NCBI GenBank assembly: GCA_006386115.1
Contig: VFIW01000012.1
Span: forward strand, 372,001 to 436,000
From: Globisporangium splendens
Taxonomy: Eukaryota; Oomycota; Peronosporomycetes; Pythiales; Pythiaceae
DNA length: 64,000 bases
Direction: 5' to 3'
A program made the position numbers and the translations under genes. The notes under the pieces were generated by a model that ran no database searches, was not told the origin of the DNA, and worked only from the letters and a program-made list of their open reading frames with translations. This document shows, piece after piece, positions 23,143-34,298 of the stretch. Each line of letters opens with the position of its first letter. Position 1 is the stretch's first letter.

Positions 23143-25134
23143 CTAGGAAGAAGGAACTACAGGCTTCCAGGTATCATCGCTGAAGGACGAAAGCTACGTG
23201 GGACATTCTGTGCAGAATGGCTGCCATACATGACCTCGACTGCAGATGGGTGGCTTCTTGATTCCAACGGCTCCCCTTACAAGCTTGTTCACTCATCATT
23301 ATCAGTTGGAACAGCACAACTGGGCGACATACTTCGATGGGAGTGGATAAGACCAGGAGTGCTTAACTTCATCCCAACATGTGGAATCTCCGGATTCTCC
23401 CGGCCGTCTATTCGAGCGCTCGAGCGGTTATGTGCTACGTTGGTATCCAACTTCCCACAGCTTCTGTATCGACCACAGCAAACAAATGTGCTTCGGCTGT
23501 ACAACGGGCAACGTCATTACAACCACGAATGGCATCTGCACACCAGCGAAGCAACTCGGACCCACGTCGACACGACCCTAGTCAAAGCTACGCATACAGT
23601 TCACTCCGCATTGGACTGTGACATCATGGCAACAAGAGACTTGAACGGGCAGAAGGTGTCGTTCCATGCACATCCACGTTTCACAAGAATCGTGCAACTG
23701 TGGGGTGGCAACGGACGATACAATACGACCAGATCTTTCTATCGGCAACAAGTTGCAGCAACGAGGACACAAATTGGCAAAGATACTCGAGATGCAGCAG
23801 TCAACAAAGCTGTCCATACAGCAGGATCTCTGTGGCCAGGACTGCAATTAATCCAATGGAGCGAATTACACAACATCCCAGGGATTACTGCTTATACGGT
23901 CCAGACTCTTCTCCGGCTGAAAGCCAACCGACTCTCCATGTGGAACTATGAGAAAGCTGATCTATCCTGCTCGAATCCCGAATGCTCCCAAGTTGTCCAA
24001 TCTTCTGTTCAACATCTATTCTGGGAGTGTCTGAAAGCCAAACTGGTGTGGAACTACTTTTATGCGCTATGGGCGAAGATCGGAATCACTCCTGGTCACG
24101 ACCCCGCAATCTGGATCTTCAGTCTGGATCTACCAGATACTCCAAGGCATGCATGGACCACGATCAAGAGACACATTATCGGACACAAGTTCTCCAATGA
24201 ACATCTCCAAGATCATCTCTATCCCGTCGCACACATGCTGTGGCGATATATGAGCGCGTCGCTCATACAGACCATTTGGTGTGCGCATCTGCGACGCATG
24301 GATTCGGATCCAATCGAATCGACTGCTGAGATGGCGATCATGATGACCAGATTAGAGGCAGGAATGCGAAACCTCACACGACTCGCTGAAGCGCAAGCTG
24401 GAGACTCTGACGGTCACACGGTTGCAGCAGTTCTCAAGGCATATGTCGACTGCTTTCTCAGCCAAACCGACGCCATCCCCTTGACTCCAAGTGATACTCG
24501 CGGCGTTTACCTGTTGTTTTTCGATGGTGGATCACGCAGCAATCCAGGACCAGGAGGGACTGGATCCAATATCGTGCGTGTCCATAAGGACTCGCACACA
24601 GCCAGTTTAATCTGGGCCGTGAGCATGGCGTATAGCAGGAAGGACACGACCAACAACTTTGCCGAGTACTGGGGTCTCATACATGGACTCCGAGAAGCCC
24701 AACACAGTCACTTCGAACCGTTGTACGTGATTGGAAACAGTGCACTCATTATCTCCCAACAGCGAATGCATCGGTCCCCTCGACAGCACCGATTGGTACG
24801 TTTATACCAGACAAGTCGACGACTCGCGGATTGCATCGACACCCGAGGATGGTACCATCACTACCGTGCCTTCAACAAGATGGCGGACTCAGCCGCCAAC
24901 CTAGCCATGGACACCAGAACCTCAACGCAGGTTCACTTCCCAACTCAAAGAGCTGCTTTCAACAATCTCACCCAGGATCTCGACAACGACGTCATGCATT
25001 GGCTTATGCGAAGCTCGGAAGACCCAAGGTCATTGGACAACACAAGGCAGCCTCACATAGGATCAAGAGAACATGCCATCCTGGTCAAAGATTATTTAGC
25101 ATTCAGAAGTGATCTAGTGCAATCCGCGCTATAG
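23143..25134 (+). mobile_element. 5'-truncated non-LTR retrotransposon ORF: zinc-binding and RNase H regions
   Basis: A single frame stays open from the TGA at 23140 to the stop at 25134 (about 660 codons). The first internal Met is at 23230. The middle part has a reverse-transcriptase-associated zinc-binding motif (CSNPECSQ, then HLFWECLKAKLVW). The C-terminal part, from about 24500, is a type I RNase H: LFFDGGSRSNPGPGG supplies the first Asp, NNFAEYWGL the Glu and NKMADSAANLAMD the last Asp. The third catalytic position, normally Asp in a GDS motif, is Asn (VIGNSAL). The reverse transcriptase and endonuclease parts that should precede are missing, so this is a dead 5'-truncated copy. The surrounding sequence gives no clear target-site duplication. 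Confidence 0.8.
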
Positions 25135-25823
25135 ACACATTTGCACTCCTAGATGAAATTCGTAATGAAGATTAGGTAGGAGAATGGATATTGTAGGTCA
25201 CGACGATGAACCTAAATATACCTCACCTTATAAACATAAACATATGAAGAAGGGACTGCTTGCGGACAATAACGTGGTGGAATGAATGCCCAGCTATTTT
25301 ATACCATGACTCGATGGCATTAAGCCCACCGCATTGCCTTCTGCATAGTCGCTCATGTTTTTGCGCATGCATGTCCAAGATGACACCTGCTGCACTGTCC
25401 CCGACCGATTTCCTACCGAATTGGCATCAGTTCGGCAAATTCTGTGTTTGATGAGTCGTTATCGCAGGCTGGCAATGCATGGACTCTCTCTCCTTTGTCC
25501 AGACGTACGAATAGCTTTATGATCTTAAACAGTTAGAAACTGGATCAAATACAATTGTATTACTCATAAAAGAAAACGATTCTCTGTATCCAAATACACT
25601 GGTGGACCTCTTCGATCGAAGCCCCCAATGGTTCATAAGAGAAGCATGTTCGCCAGCTGACGAAATGCTCCCTCGTCCGTCCCTAGTATGGGGAATAAAA
25701 ATGATACCCCAATTCAAACTCTGCGGTCTTCCACACACTGTCATATATCTACCTCGTCCTGGTCTCTCCTTCTTGCAGCATAGAGCGATTCTTCCCAACT
25801 CTCCATCTTTCTTAAGCGCCTGC
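25135..25823. other. Retroelement 3' flank and FYVE gene 3' region
   Basis: No gene was recognised. An A-rich stretch near 25228-25252 could be the decayed 3' tail of the retrotransposon. The right half is the 3' flank of the ankyrin-FYVE gene. Confidence 0.4.
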
Positions 25824-27152
25824 TTAAGGTCTCCGGTTGCTCGTTCTGGAGCTCGTTCGCGAAGTACTACGACCCGATTGGACCGCCTCGGCCGTGATCT
25901 CAAAGCACAAGGCGCACGCGCGCAGTTTCTTCTTCGCGACCTCGGCTTTCTTCTTCTTCCCGCGAGGCTGGAATGGCAGTTGGCTGCCCTTGATGTGGCA
26001 GCTCGCACACGCCGAACACAGCAAGCGTCCACACATGCGACAGTGGTGGCGACGTGAGCCGAGTGAACCAAACTTCTTGTGGCACTCCATGCAGTCGTCG
26101 CGGTCCGTGTCAGGAACCCACACAGGCGCGAACGTCACTTTGCTCAGCAACATCTTGAGGATATTGTGGTCGACTTTGTCAAACACGGTCTTGCCAGCTT
26201 CGTCCTTTAAGTCCAACCGCGCACCGTGGCGCACAAGTCGAGCGGCGATCTGGTAGAGACCCTTATCTAATGCAACGTGCAGCGTCGTCGACTTGTCGAC
26301 GGGGGCGTTCGGGTTCGCACGGTACTGGAGCAGCGTCTCAGTCAAGGTTGGGTCGTCACGGGTGACCGTGAGGATGTGTACGCCCAGTGGCGTCTGGTTG
26401 CGCATGTTGAGGAAGTTCACATCGGCACCGCTCTCCAGCAGGATCTTTGTCATGCGGCGCGACTTGGCAGCCGCGAGATGCAGCGCCGTGTTGCGTCGGC
26501 TGTCAGCGACGTTGACGATCGAGCCCGCGAGCTGCGGCATCAAGAGAGCTTGCACGACGCCCATGTGGCCACCTCGGATCGCAAAATGCAGCGCTGTCTG
26601 GCCAAACACAGGGTCACGACGCAGAATATCCGTGCCGGGCTGGATGATCAGTGCGTTCAAGAGCATCAGGTCGCCCGAACGAGCCGCCTGGAGCAGCGGC
26701 GTCAGCCCATCGGCCGTCGCCGCCGGGATCTGTTGGATGAAGCTACCGCTCACACTGCGGTTGCCGTTGACTTGCTGGTGGTACCGGTAGCCGTCGTCCA
26801 TGCGCATGAGCGCGTTGCCCATTTCCGTCGGGCGTTGGTTTGGCGCGAGACTGTCGCGGAAGTTGCTGTGGCTTTCGCGCATCTGGATCATCTGTTCCAC
26901 GTTGAAGCTGCTCGCCTTCTGCAGCTGGCGCTGGTAGTCGTCGCCCGCATACTCGTCATCATCCTCGTCATCGTCGCCGTCGACCGAGTGTCCATTATAG
27001 TTGCTTTCGGTGCTGTGGCTGTTGGTCGACGTGCTCTGATTGGAGCGCGGCGGGATCTGGCGGTCAACCTGCGCGGATTTGTAGCTCGGACGCGGCGCGG
27101 GGTAGAGATCACGATGGAAGTCGTCATCGATGTCGACGTCGACCTGCGGCAT
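25824..27152 (-). CDS. Ankyrin-repeat and FYVE zinc-finger protein
   Basis: Intronless, 442 residues. The first 110 residues are charged and disordered, with an acidic run ([15 protein letters not shown]). About residues 145-330 hold ankyrin repeats (DGLTPLLQAARSGDLMLLNAL, GQTALHFAIRGGHMGVVQALL, NTALHLAAAKSRRMTKILLE, TTLHVALDKGLYQIAARLV). From about residue 345 a FYVE domain follows with WVPD, CMECHKKF, RRHHCRMCG, LLCSAC and a final RACALCFE pair, so all metal ligands are present. FYVE domains bind phosphatidylinositol 3-phosphate on endosomes, and the RRHHCR patch is the lipid-binding signature. Oomycetes carry many FYVE fusions. A role in endosomal scaffolding is inference. A Lys-rich stretch (GKKKKAEVAKKK) sits within the zinc finger. 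Confidence 0.92.
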   Translation of the reverse strand: MPQVDVDIDDDFHRDLYPAPRPSYKSAQVDRQIPPRSNQSTSTNSHSTESNYNGHSVDGDDDEDDDEYAGDDYQRQLQKASSFNVEQMIQMRESHSNFRDSLAPNQRPTEMGNALMRMDDGYRYHQQVNGNRSVSGSFIQQIPAATADGLTPLLQAARSGDLMLLNALIIQPGTDILRRDPVFGQTALHFAIRGGHMGVVQALLMPQLAGSIVNVADSRRNTALHLAAAKSRRMTKILLESGADVNFLNMRNQTPLGVHILTVTRDDPTLTETLLQYRANPNAPVDKSTTLHVALDKGLYQIAARLVRHGARLDLKDEAGKTVFDKVDHNILKMLLSKVTFAPVWVPDTDRDDCMECHKKFGSLGSRRHHCRMCGRLLCSACASCHIKGSQLPFQPRGKKKKAEVAKKKLRACALCFEITAEAVQSGRSTSRTSSRTSNRRP

Positions 27153-28544
27153 TGTGGCTGTGGACGGCGCTTTATGGGGAGTGGTGTGGCTTTTGGGAGC
27201 GAACGAAAGCAGCAGGCGGTCACCGACTCTTCAGTCGGGGTGGCGGCGTGTGATCAGGAAGGCGGCGGCTCTGCTTCCACAGACAAAAGAGGAATCGACC
27301 AGCGGCGGCGAGGTGTCGACGCGCGAGCCCCTAATAACAAGTGTGCGAGGTTTCCTTTTCTTCCTTTGCTTCCGCTCTTTCTGTGCTGCTGCTGCGACGC
27401 TCCCATCGACAATAAACTGGACCTGATCGCCGTTAACTAACGCGCGAATCTGCAGGATAAATTACGAGCATCTGCACGTCGGGGTTGCGGACAGGAAGGT
27501 GTAAACTACGAACGCAAGTTAATTATGCATTTGTGTATTTTACTGTGTGCTTATATCGTCATTACTCACAGGGATGGACAAGAACCAAAAAGAGGGTCCA
27601 AATGCACTACTTTGCAAAACAGGGTGCGAATATGAAGGAGAACGTACCGTGTTATGAAACTTCAACCACACTTTTTAGGTGGACACGACGGGCGTACGTG
27701 CGAGTGCAACAGAAGATACAAAATGCCTCTGCGACAGGTTTTGTACACTCACTGTGTTATTGTATGCAGCCGTGAAATGATGCCGACCGTGCTTTCTCCA
27801 TAATTCGTGTCAATTTACTCTCTGCGCAGGCAAGACAAGTTGATTTTTGTTGATTTTTGCTGAAGAGGATGCGTTTCTTTGTCTTTGCTCGAATGCGGTA
27901 CAGTACAGTGCTTTACCAGAATGTTCCCGTTATCTTTCCTTCGGTAAGTTACATTCCATTTGTGGGAAGTAAACTAAGCACGAAAATTTTCACTGAACGG
28001 ATGCTGACTGCGTCACTCAGCGTATCCATAACAATTTGGCAAAAGTGGGTACTATGAAGACTTCCAGCTGTATGTGCAATGGATACAAAGCGACGGGCCA
28101 TCAGCTTCTACAGACACGAGCCGACCAGGCGCCTTTGCATTAGGCTGCTGATAAATAACTGACTGCAGCTTTTGCTGCAATTGGGAGAAGGATGGAGGCG
28201 TCCGCTAGTCTTCTGCACTTTTCTTTTTGAACCTTACGTAGAAGAGCAGCAGAACGTTCCATTTTGGCTCGGTGTATTTTACAACCCATTGGCTTTGTTT
28301 AGGGATGTGTAACCCATGGGTTTTTGCTTTGGTGCAGTACTGAAAACTGTCTGTTGTACTGTCTGCCACTTGGCTCACGAATTTCGAAGCCAGAGCCTAG
28401 TGTACCCAGCACAACTTTAACCGCCCTTCCCATCAAGAAATGGAACATGTGGTTGCATGGGCTCATGGTGACCAACCAAGATGTGTCATTTCTGTTTGTT
28501 AAATGCACTGTCTGCATATAAATGTAGCCATCCATCCCTCGGGA
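27153..28544. other. Intergenic: FYVE gene upstream and GCC2/GCC3 gene 3' flank
   Basis: About 1.4 kb with no recognisable gene. Short open frames lie on both strands without family motifs. The part next to 27152 is the likely promoter of the ankyrin-FYVE gene. Confidence 0.45.
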
Positions 28545-29397
28545 TCATGTTGGGAACTGGTTGTTGTTGACCTGGTTGCGCGGCTGGCAGTCGCTCGCGA
28601 GGTACGCTTCGCGCACGGCCATGATGTTGTCGTCGCGACCCGCCAAGATCATCTTGCTGTCGATGTACCGATCGCACGGGTACCCGCCTTCCATGCCGTG
28701 GTACGGATCGTTGCCTCGACGGCCATTCGGTCCACGGTAGTTCGGGGGACAGTCCTCGCATTCGCTGACGCTCTGCAGTCCTTCTCGCAGCGAGTATTTA
28801 TCGTGCGGACATGGACCACTGCGTGCTCTTGTCGTGAGTCCAGGGGACGAGCCGTATGTGCCTGGAGAGCATGGACTGCAATCCAAAATGCTTTTTCCGC
28901 CGGGACGGTCATTGTACGTTCCTTCCGGGCACTTGGCGGTGCAATCGCTCGACGTGAGCCCCGGATTGTCACCGTACACTCCACGAGGACACTTGACACA
29001 CTCCGACCACCTGATACCAGCGCCTGGAGGGCGATATTTTCCACGCGGGCATTTCACAGAACTCGGTTGGATGCCCATGTACATTTTGCCTTTTTTTCCG
29101 CACACATATAAAGCACCTTAAAGTCCATCGTCGGACTAGAATACGACTATGATGCAATTTTCATGACACGCTGGACGCGTTCGTTCTCGCTTCGTCGCAA
29201 TGCCGTCATACCGAGAGGGTGTTGAGCGAAGAATCGGTGCTCGTACACTGAAAGAGAATCAACAAGTCCGAGTGAGGACGAATAAACATTTTCAGAAACA
29301 AGAGTAGCTACGCACCTAAGAAGATGGCTCCATGCACAAGCGCGACAGACACGACAAAAAGCGTACGGATGGCGAACCTTTTCGCATCACCAGCCAT
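28545..29397 (-). CDS. Secreted or membrane-anchored GCC2/GCC3 cysteine-rich protein
   Basis: Three exons, complement of 29316-29397, 29212-29247 and 28545-29116, joined in phases 1 and 1, give 229 residues. The N-terminus has a basic start and a hydrophobic segment (RTLFVVSVALVHGAIF, about residues 11-27), so it is either a signal peptide or a type II anchor. The rest is a run of ephrin-receptor-like GCC2/GCC3 repeats, each with paired Cys and a CPxGxY core (KCPRGKYRPPGAG, KCPRGVYGDNPGLTSSDC, KCPEGTYNDRPGG, PCSPGTYGSSPGLTT). Such repeats are extracellular in known proteins. The middle exon is only 36 bases. The gene starts 102 bases after the end of the Fused kinase gene on the same strand. 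The function is unknown. Confidence 0.75.
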
Positions 29398-29498
29398 TCG
29401 AGATGGTCTCTTTCTCTCTCTTGTCGAATTGAGGAATGGCTCCATTCGGATCAACCAAGCACACTGGTGTGCGGCTGGTGACGGTTCCCAGGCAACGG

Positions 29499-32400
29499 TC
29501 AAGACGCATAACCCCCGGTGCTCCGATCAACGCCCAAGCCATCGATTTTCGACAAAATGCGACGAATATTCTTTTTCGAGACTTCGTCCGACTCGATCTC
29601 ATCGTGCAAGCGCTCGAGCTGATTCACAAACGCTGGCTCCGCTTGAAGGATCGCTTCGAAGCACTGCGGATACACACAAAAATTGCCGAGCGAGAAGAGC
29701 ACGATGCGTCTGGAAGCAATGCTCGAGTCGGTCATCGCAAGCTCAAAGAGCTCGAGTGGCGCCTGGTGATTACACAACTCGGCGCACAGCTCGTCCGAGT
29801 TGCGTACGAGGTTCCCCAGCGCGCCACCTGCGTTTGATCGTGTTTTCTCTTCGGAATCGCGCAAGTTCTGGATCAACAGTGGAATCGCAGGTTGAAGCGC
29901 GCTGTATAACGAGTCGTTGTGGAACGCCGCGTTTCCAATCGCGAAGCATGCAAGTCGTCGAACATAGCTGTCGGAATCTGCTAATCTTCGGATAACACCG
30001 TCCAAAAGTGATGTCGATCCAGGAATCGGTGCCACAAATTGTTCATAGAAGAGCGTGGAGTGACGACATAGGTTGCCGATGCAATTAAGAGACTTTGCAC
30101 GGACCATGGGTTCTGGATGCTGCACCAAGTTGCGGAAATCCGGAACGAGGTTTGCTCGAAGGATACAGTCGTAGTGTTCTTGAGAGCTTCGTGCTAGTTG
30201 GCTGACAATCAGAATCGTATCGATAATCAACGATGGCGAACAATCACTGCGCAGCATGCCGCATTCTTCAATGATCGCCATCCCGTCTGCACGAACAAAC
30301 TGGGCACCAAAATGCTCTGAGCTTGTTATCAAACGAGACAGGAAGCTCATCGGCAGCTCCAGCACGGATGCTTCCAAGTGAAATTCTTTGGTTGAGAACA
30401 CGAAGCGCAGCACTCCGAGCAATTTTTGGACACAGTCAACATCGTATAGGATCTCTTGAGTACCAACAAGCAGTTCTTCCGACACGATGTGCATGAATGG
30501 TATCCCCAAAACCTTTACAATGGCATGGACCAGGGCTTTCACGGCATTACTCCCGCCACCAACTGTATCTGGCCAGTGGAACAAGTAGGTAATGTGCTTC
30601 AGTTCGAGCAGATTCACTAAATGAGGAATCAAGCTCTCGTTGATTGCAGTTTCCATGCGAACATCACTGCATTGCATTTCTCGAACAATCCGCATGAGCT
30701 TGAGGAAGCAAAACAGCCCCCATGGAGACAACAGATCATCTCCTCCAGTCACCAACAGGTTGCTCAGAATCTTCCACGCGCTATCTTGTTCGAACGCTTC
30801 CACAATACTCTCGATCTCCAACGACTTTGTTTCAGAAGAGTTTCCGCCTAGAGCTTTCGCGTTAGAAGCGGCTTGCTTGCCAGATTTGGATGCCACGCGT
30901 AGCAAGAGCACGACCCCCGGGTCAACCAAACCCTGGGCTCGAATGTTATAGCACGACAGCATCTGGAGCTTTGCGCTCCTTTCTGACTCAGAAAGACGGA
31001 AAAATTGCTGATGCTCAAACAGTCGGAATACGGCGTCAGAGCAACGCTCCGGGAGAAACCCACGTGCGAGAAAATTCCAGAGCTCCTCATCGTACTCGTC
31101 TTGGCGGCCCTCATTCACTATGGTTTCATCAATCGCGCCACTTTCGATAGCATCAGAATAAAAACTGCTCAAGGCACTCAGCAATGCGACATCCTGAGAC
31201 TCGCAGAACAGTGGATATAGCGCCTTTGAGCAAATCCAGACTTGTCCTTTGCTAAGAACACTGCGGTGTAGAATAACTGCTAGGAGTTCCACGGCAAAGT
31301 ACAGCTCGACGACACGAAATGCTTTGCTCGTAACACCGCTCAATAGAATCGATATCACATCCTTGTTTGTGCTTAGCCGGCTTGAGGTCTGAGCGTGAGG
31401 CAGCTTCTTAGAAAACGATACTGACGACCTGCACGCATGCACCAGTATCTTCAAAATGCAGCAAATAGACGACTGATCATCATCTTCGTCGTCGTCTCCT
31501 TCGCCTTCCTCGTCGTGGTTACTTTTCTTGTTTGCGCGATCACTCAGCTCGCCGAAGAGCAGGCTGATAAGCTCGCTTAAGCCATTCTTGAGCAATTGCG
31601 TCACCACTTCGGAGTGAATCTTTACACGAAGCTTGAACAAATGCTTGACATCCTTCACGTCTGCTTGATGTACGCTTTCACTCGCTCGAGACATCAGCAT
31701 GACAATAGGGAATGGATGCAGTGGACCCCAGTTTTTCCCGTCCGGCTGGACAAAAGTCGATAACGCAAACGCAGCAAAGTGGCCAAGATCACGCCCACCT
31801 TTACTGATTCTTCCACCAGGAGAGCGAGATGCTTCAGACGTATGCAGGACTTCGCAGAGCGTTTCAATCACACCTGATGGATGAACTTGCTCCAAAAACA
31901 TTGTCAGATTTGTCGATCGATCTAGCATAGAGCCCAACCATTTCAGCGTCTTCGAGTGGGCATTAAACATTCGAGCGCTTTTCAGCTTCAACAACGCGCT
32001 CACAGCTTTGATGTCTCCCTTGCAAAAGTCACGATAGTCGATGCTCTTGGTCAGTTGGCTATCTGAGTCTACTGCGTTAATGATTGTTGTGAACATCATA
32101 CAGCAGCGAACAACTTGGTAGACGATGTCGCTCAAGGGACCATCAACTTCTCCGGATTGACATTCAGCCACCAGCGACTCAAGAAACGCGTGCACATGCG
32201 ATCGGATGGTAATAATGCTTGCAATCGATGTAGCGCTGTCAACTGACTTGAGGAAAGCCATCAGAGCGCGGTACTGTGTGTGCATGATGGACGCAACAGC
32301 ACCATAAAACTCTGTAGAGGTTCCTCGCATTCGAATTGATCGAAGAGTCTGCAAAGCATGCCGGAAGGACTCGTTGTCCAGTATGCTACCGTCATTCGTC

Positions 32401-33658
32401 GAGTTCTCTATAGCATGCTCAACTTGACGCCACTCTTCCCAAAATCGTGCTGTAGCCGACGGAGTTTTCACGACAGCGACAGCGCTTTCCGTTGACTTTT
32501 CAACTATACAATCACGTGACGTTTCATGCGGCATTCGTCCCTCAGGGAGTTTCGCAGCTTGGGACGCTAGAGGCTCTGTTGCTGTCGAGTTGGATTCTGC
32601 ACTGCCATTGATTTGACGACCTGTCTCGGGATCACAGATTTTCCATTCTCCGGATGTGCACAGCCGCTCAATACTTGGTTTAACTTCGGCGTTAAACTGA
32701 CGACCACTCTCCTCGAAGAAACGGGGCAGCGATCGAACTTGGCTTTCAAGCTGCAATCGTGTCTGGTATTGTTCTGGAGTCTCTTGAATAAACGGATGGC
32801 TCAATATCTCCGGCCACGCCATTCTTCTCGATGGATCTTTGTTCAAAAGCCCCGCCAAGAAACTCTGAAACTCGGGCGACATTGTCGGGGGATACCTTAC
32901 GGGCTCGCGCACAATCATCTCAATCAGTGGCACGATACGATCGGTGTAGAACGGTGGACGTCCAACAGCAAGTTCGTAGAGAATCACTCCGAGAGACCAC
33001 AGGTCCACTGTGTAGTTGTATGGCTGCTGACGAACTAATTCCGGTGCCATGTACAGTGGGGTGCCTTTGATTGACGTCAGTAGACTCGAGCCGTGGGAGA
33101 TCGCGCGCGCGAACCCAAAGTCGCACAACTTGATCTGCTGCTTGGATCCAATGAGGATATTCTGGGGCTTCATGTCTCGATGGATGATGCGATTCGAGTG
33201 CAGAACATGCAACGCCTGGGCCAATTGGATCGCGATCTTGCGGATCTCGTCTTCAGGCAGTTGACGGTCGTCTTCGAGGATCTGAAACAACTCGCCTTGC
33301 GCGTACTCTGTGACCATGCAAAACTCGCCTTCGGTCTCGAACGAATCCAGCATCGCGATGATATTACAATGGCTCAGCCGCCGCAGAATATTGATCTAAG
33401 CAGCACAAAGGAGAGAGAGCCGTCGTCACCACGTCGTAGTGAGTAGCTGTTAGATTGTAAACAAAGCAATCGAGAAGTATGCAATCAGCGACGACATGCA
33501 CTCACTTCTTCGCGCAGATTCTGCAGCTCTTTGGCATTTTTGCCGCGCTTGGTCACGAACTTGAGCGCGACGATGTGGCCCGAGTACTTGCGTCTCCCGC
33601 GGTAGACCTTGCCGAACGAGCCCTCGCCGATGCGCTCCAGGATGTGGTACTGCTCCAT
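29499..33658 (-). CDS. Fused/STK36-type serine/threonine kinase with ARM repeats
   Basis: Two exons, complement of 33506-33658 and 29499-33395, phase 0, 1349 residues. The kinase domain (residues 1 to about 255) starts [20 protein letters not shown], has the ATP-binding Lys in IVALKFV, the catalytic loop [13 protein letters not shown] and an APE motif (MAPEL), so it looks active. The start and the GRRKYSG segment match Fused. The long C-terminal part ends in ARM/HEAT-like repeats ([49 protein letters not shown]). In animals Fused acts in motile-cilium central-pair assembly; in plants the homologue TIO acts in cytokinesis. In a zoospore-forming oomycete a flagellar role is likely, but this is inference. 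Acidic residues [10 protein letters not shown] form a short internal linker. Confidence 0.93.
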
Positions 33659-34298
33659 GACGAGGTCGTTGATCGGCGGAGCTTCGGTCGAATGGCGGCA
33701 TTGAAGCTGTGGGTCTTGAAGGAGCGCAAGAGTGATGATCGCTTTGTTTCTATTTTTGCTCCAATTTTTGAACGGGTCCCTTGAATAGTTTACCTCTTTC
33801 TTTCTATAAATTGATAATACATAATCGCGTGATATCTATCGTAAATGTCTTTTGAAACCTTGAACTTCGAAGTTGAACCTTAGTAGAGTATTTTTTGAGC
33901 AGATTTGGCGATATCAACTTGTTGTTGGCGTCTACAAGAGAGGAAAGGTTGTACCGTGCGGAATGGTACACCCATCACCACCAGTCCAAAAGGTCGCGCC
34001 ATAGTGACTCCAAGATGCGCGCGCGCGACCCGCCGCCATGGTGTTCCATGGATCCTGCAGCAGATGAAAGGAAGCGCTGCTGGACGCGCCACTGCATCAA
34101 GCGCCTCCTTCCCTCTATACCTTCTGGTGCCCTGAGCATCCGACAACGACAACTGATACACTTTGAAAAGCGGGCGGTTCATTAGAAGCTCCTGCTCCCT
34201 ATTGCGCTACAGAGAACGAGAATGCGTCATCAAAGCATGCCGCGGAGCACAAGACCGCGCGCACTCTCGAGATACGCTGTTATGCCAGTCCTTTTCGC
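33659..34298. other. Fused upstream region and 5' fringe of the giant pseudogene
   Basis: No intact gene was found. The first 150 bases are the Fused promoter and leader. Frames from about 34200 begin to resemble the start of the decayed FN3 gene, but stops and shifts prevent a firm 5' limit. Confidence 0.4.

Noticed and set aside
26277..27440. A 387-codon open frame antisense to the ankyrin-FYVE gene
   Set aside because: It is a shadow of a GC-rich gene; its Val/Arg/Asp-rich composition is an artefact of reading the opposite strand.
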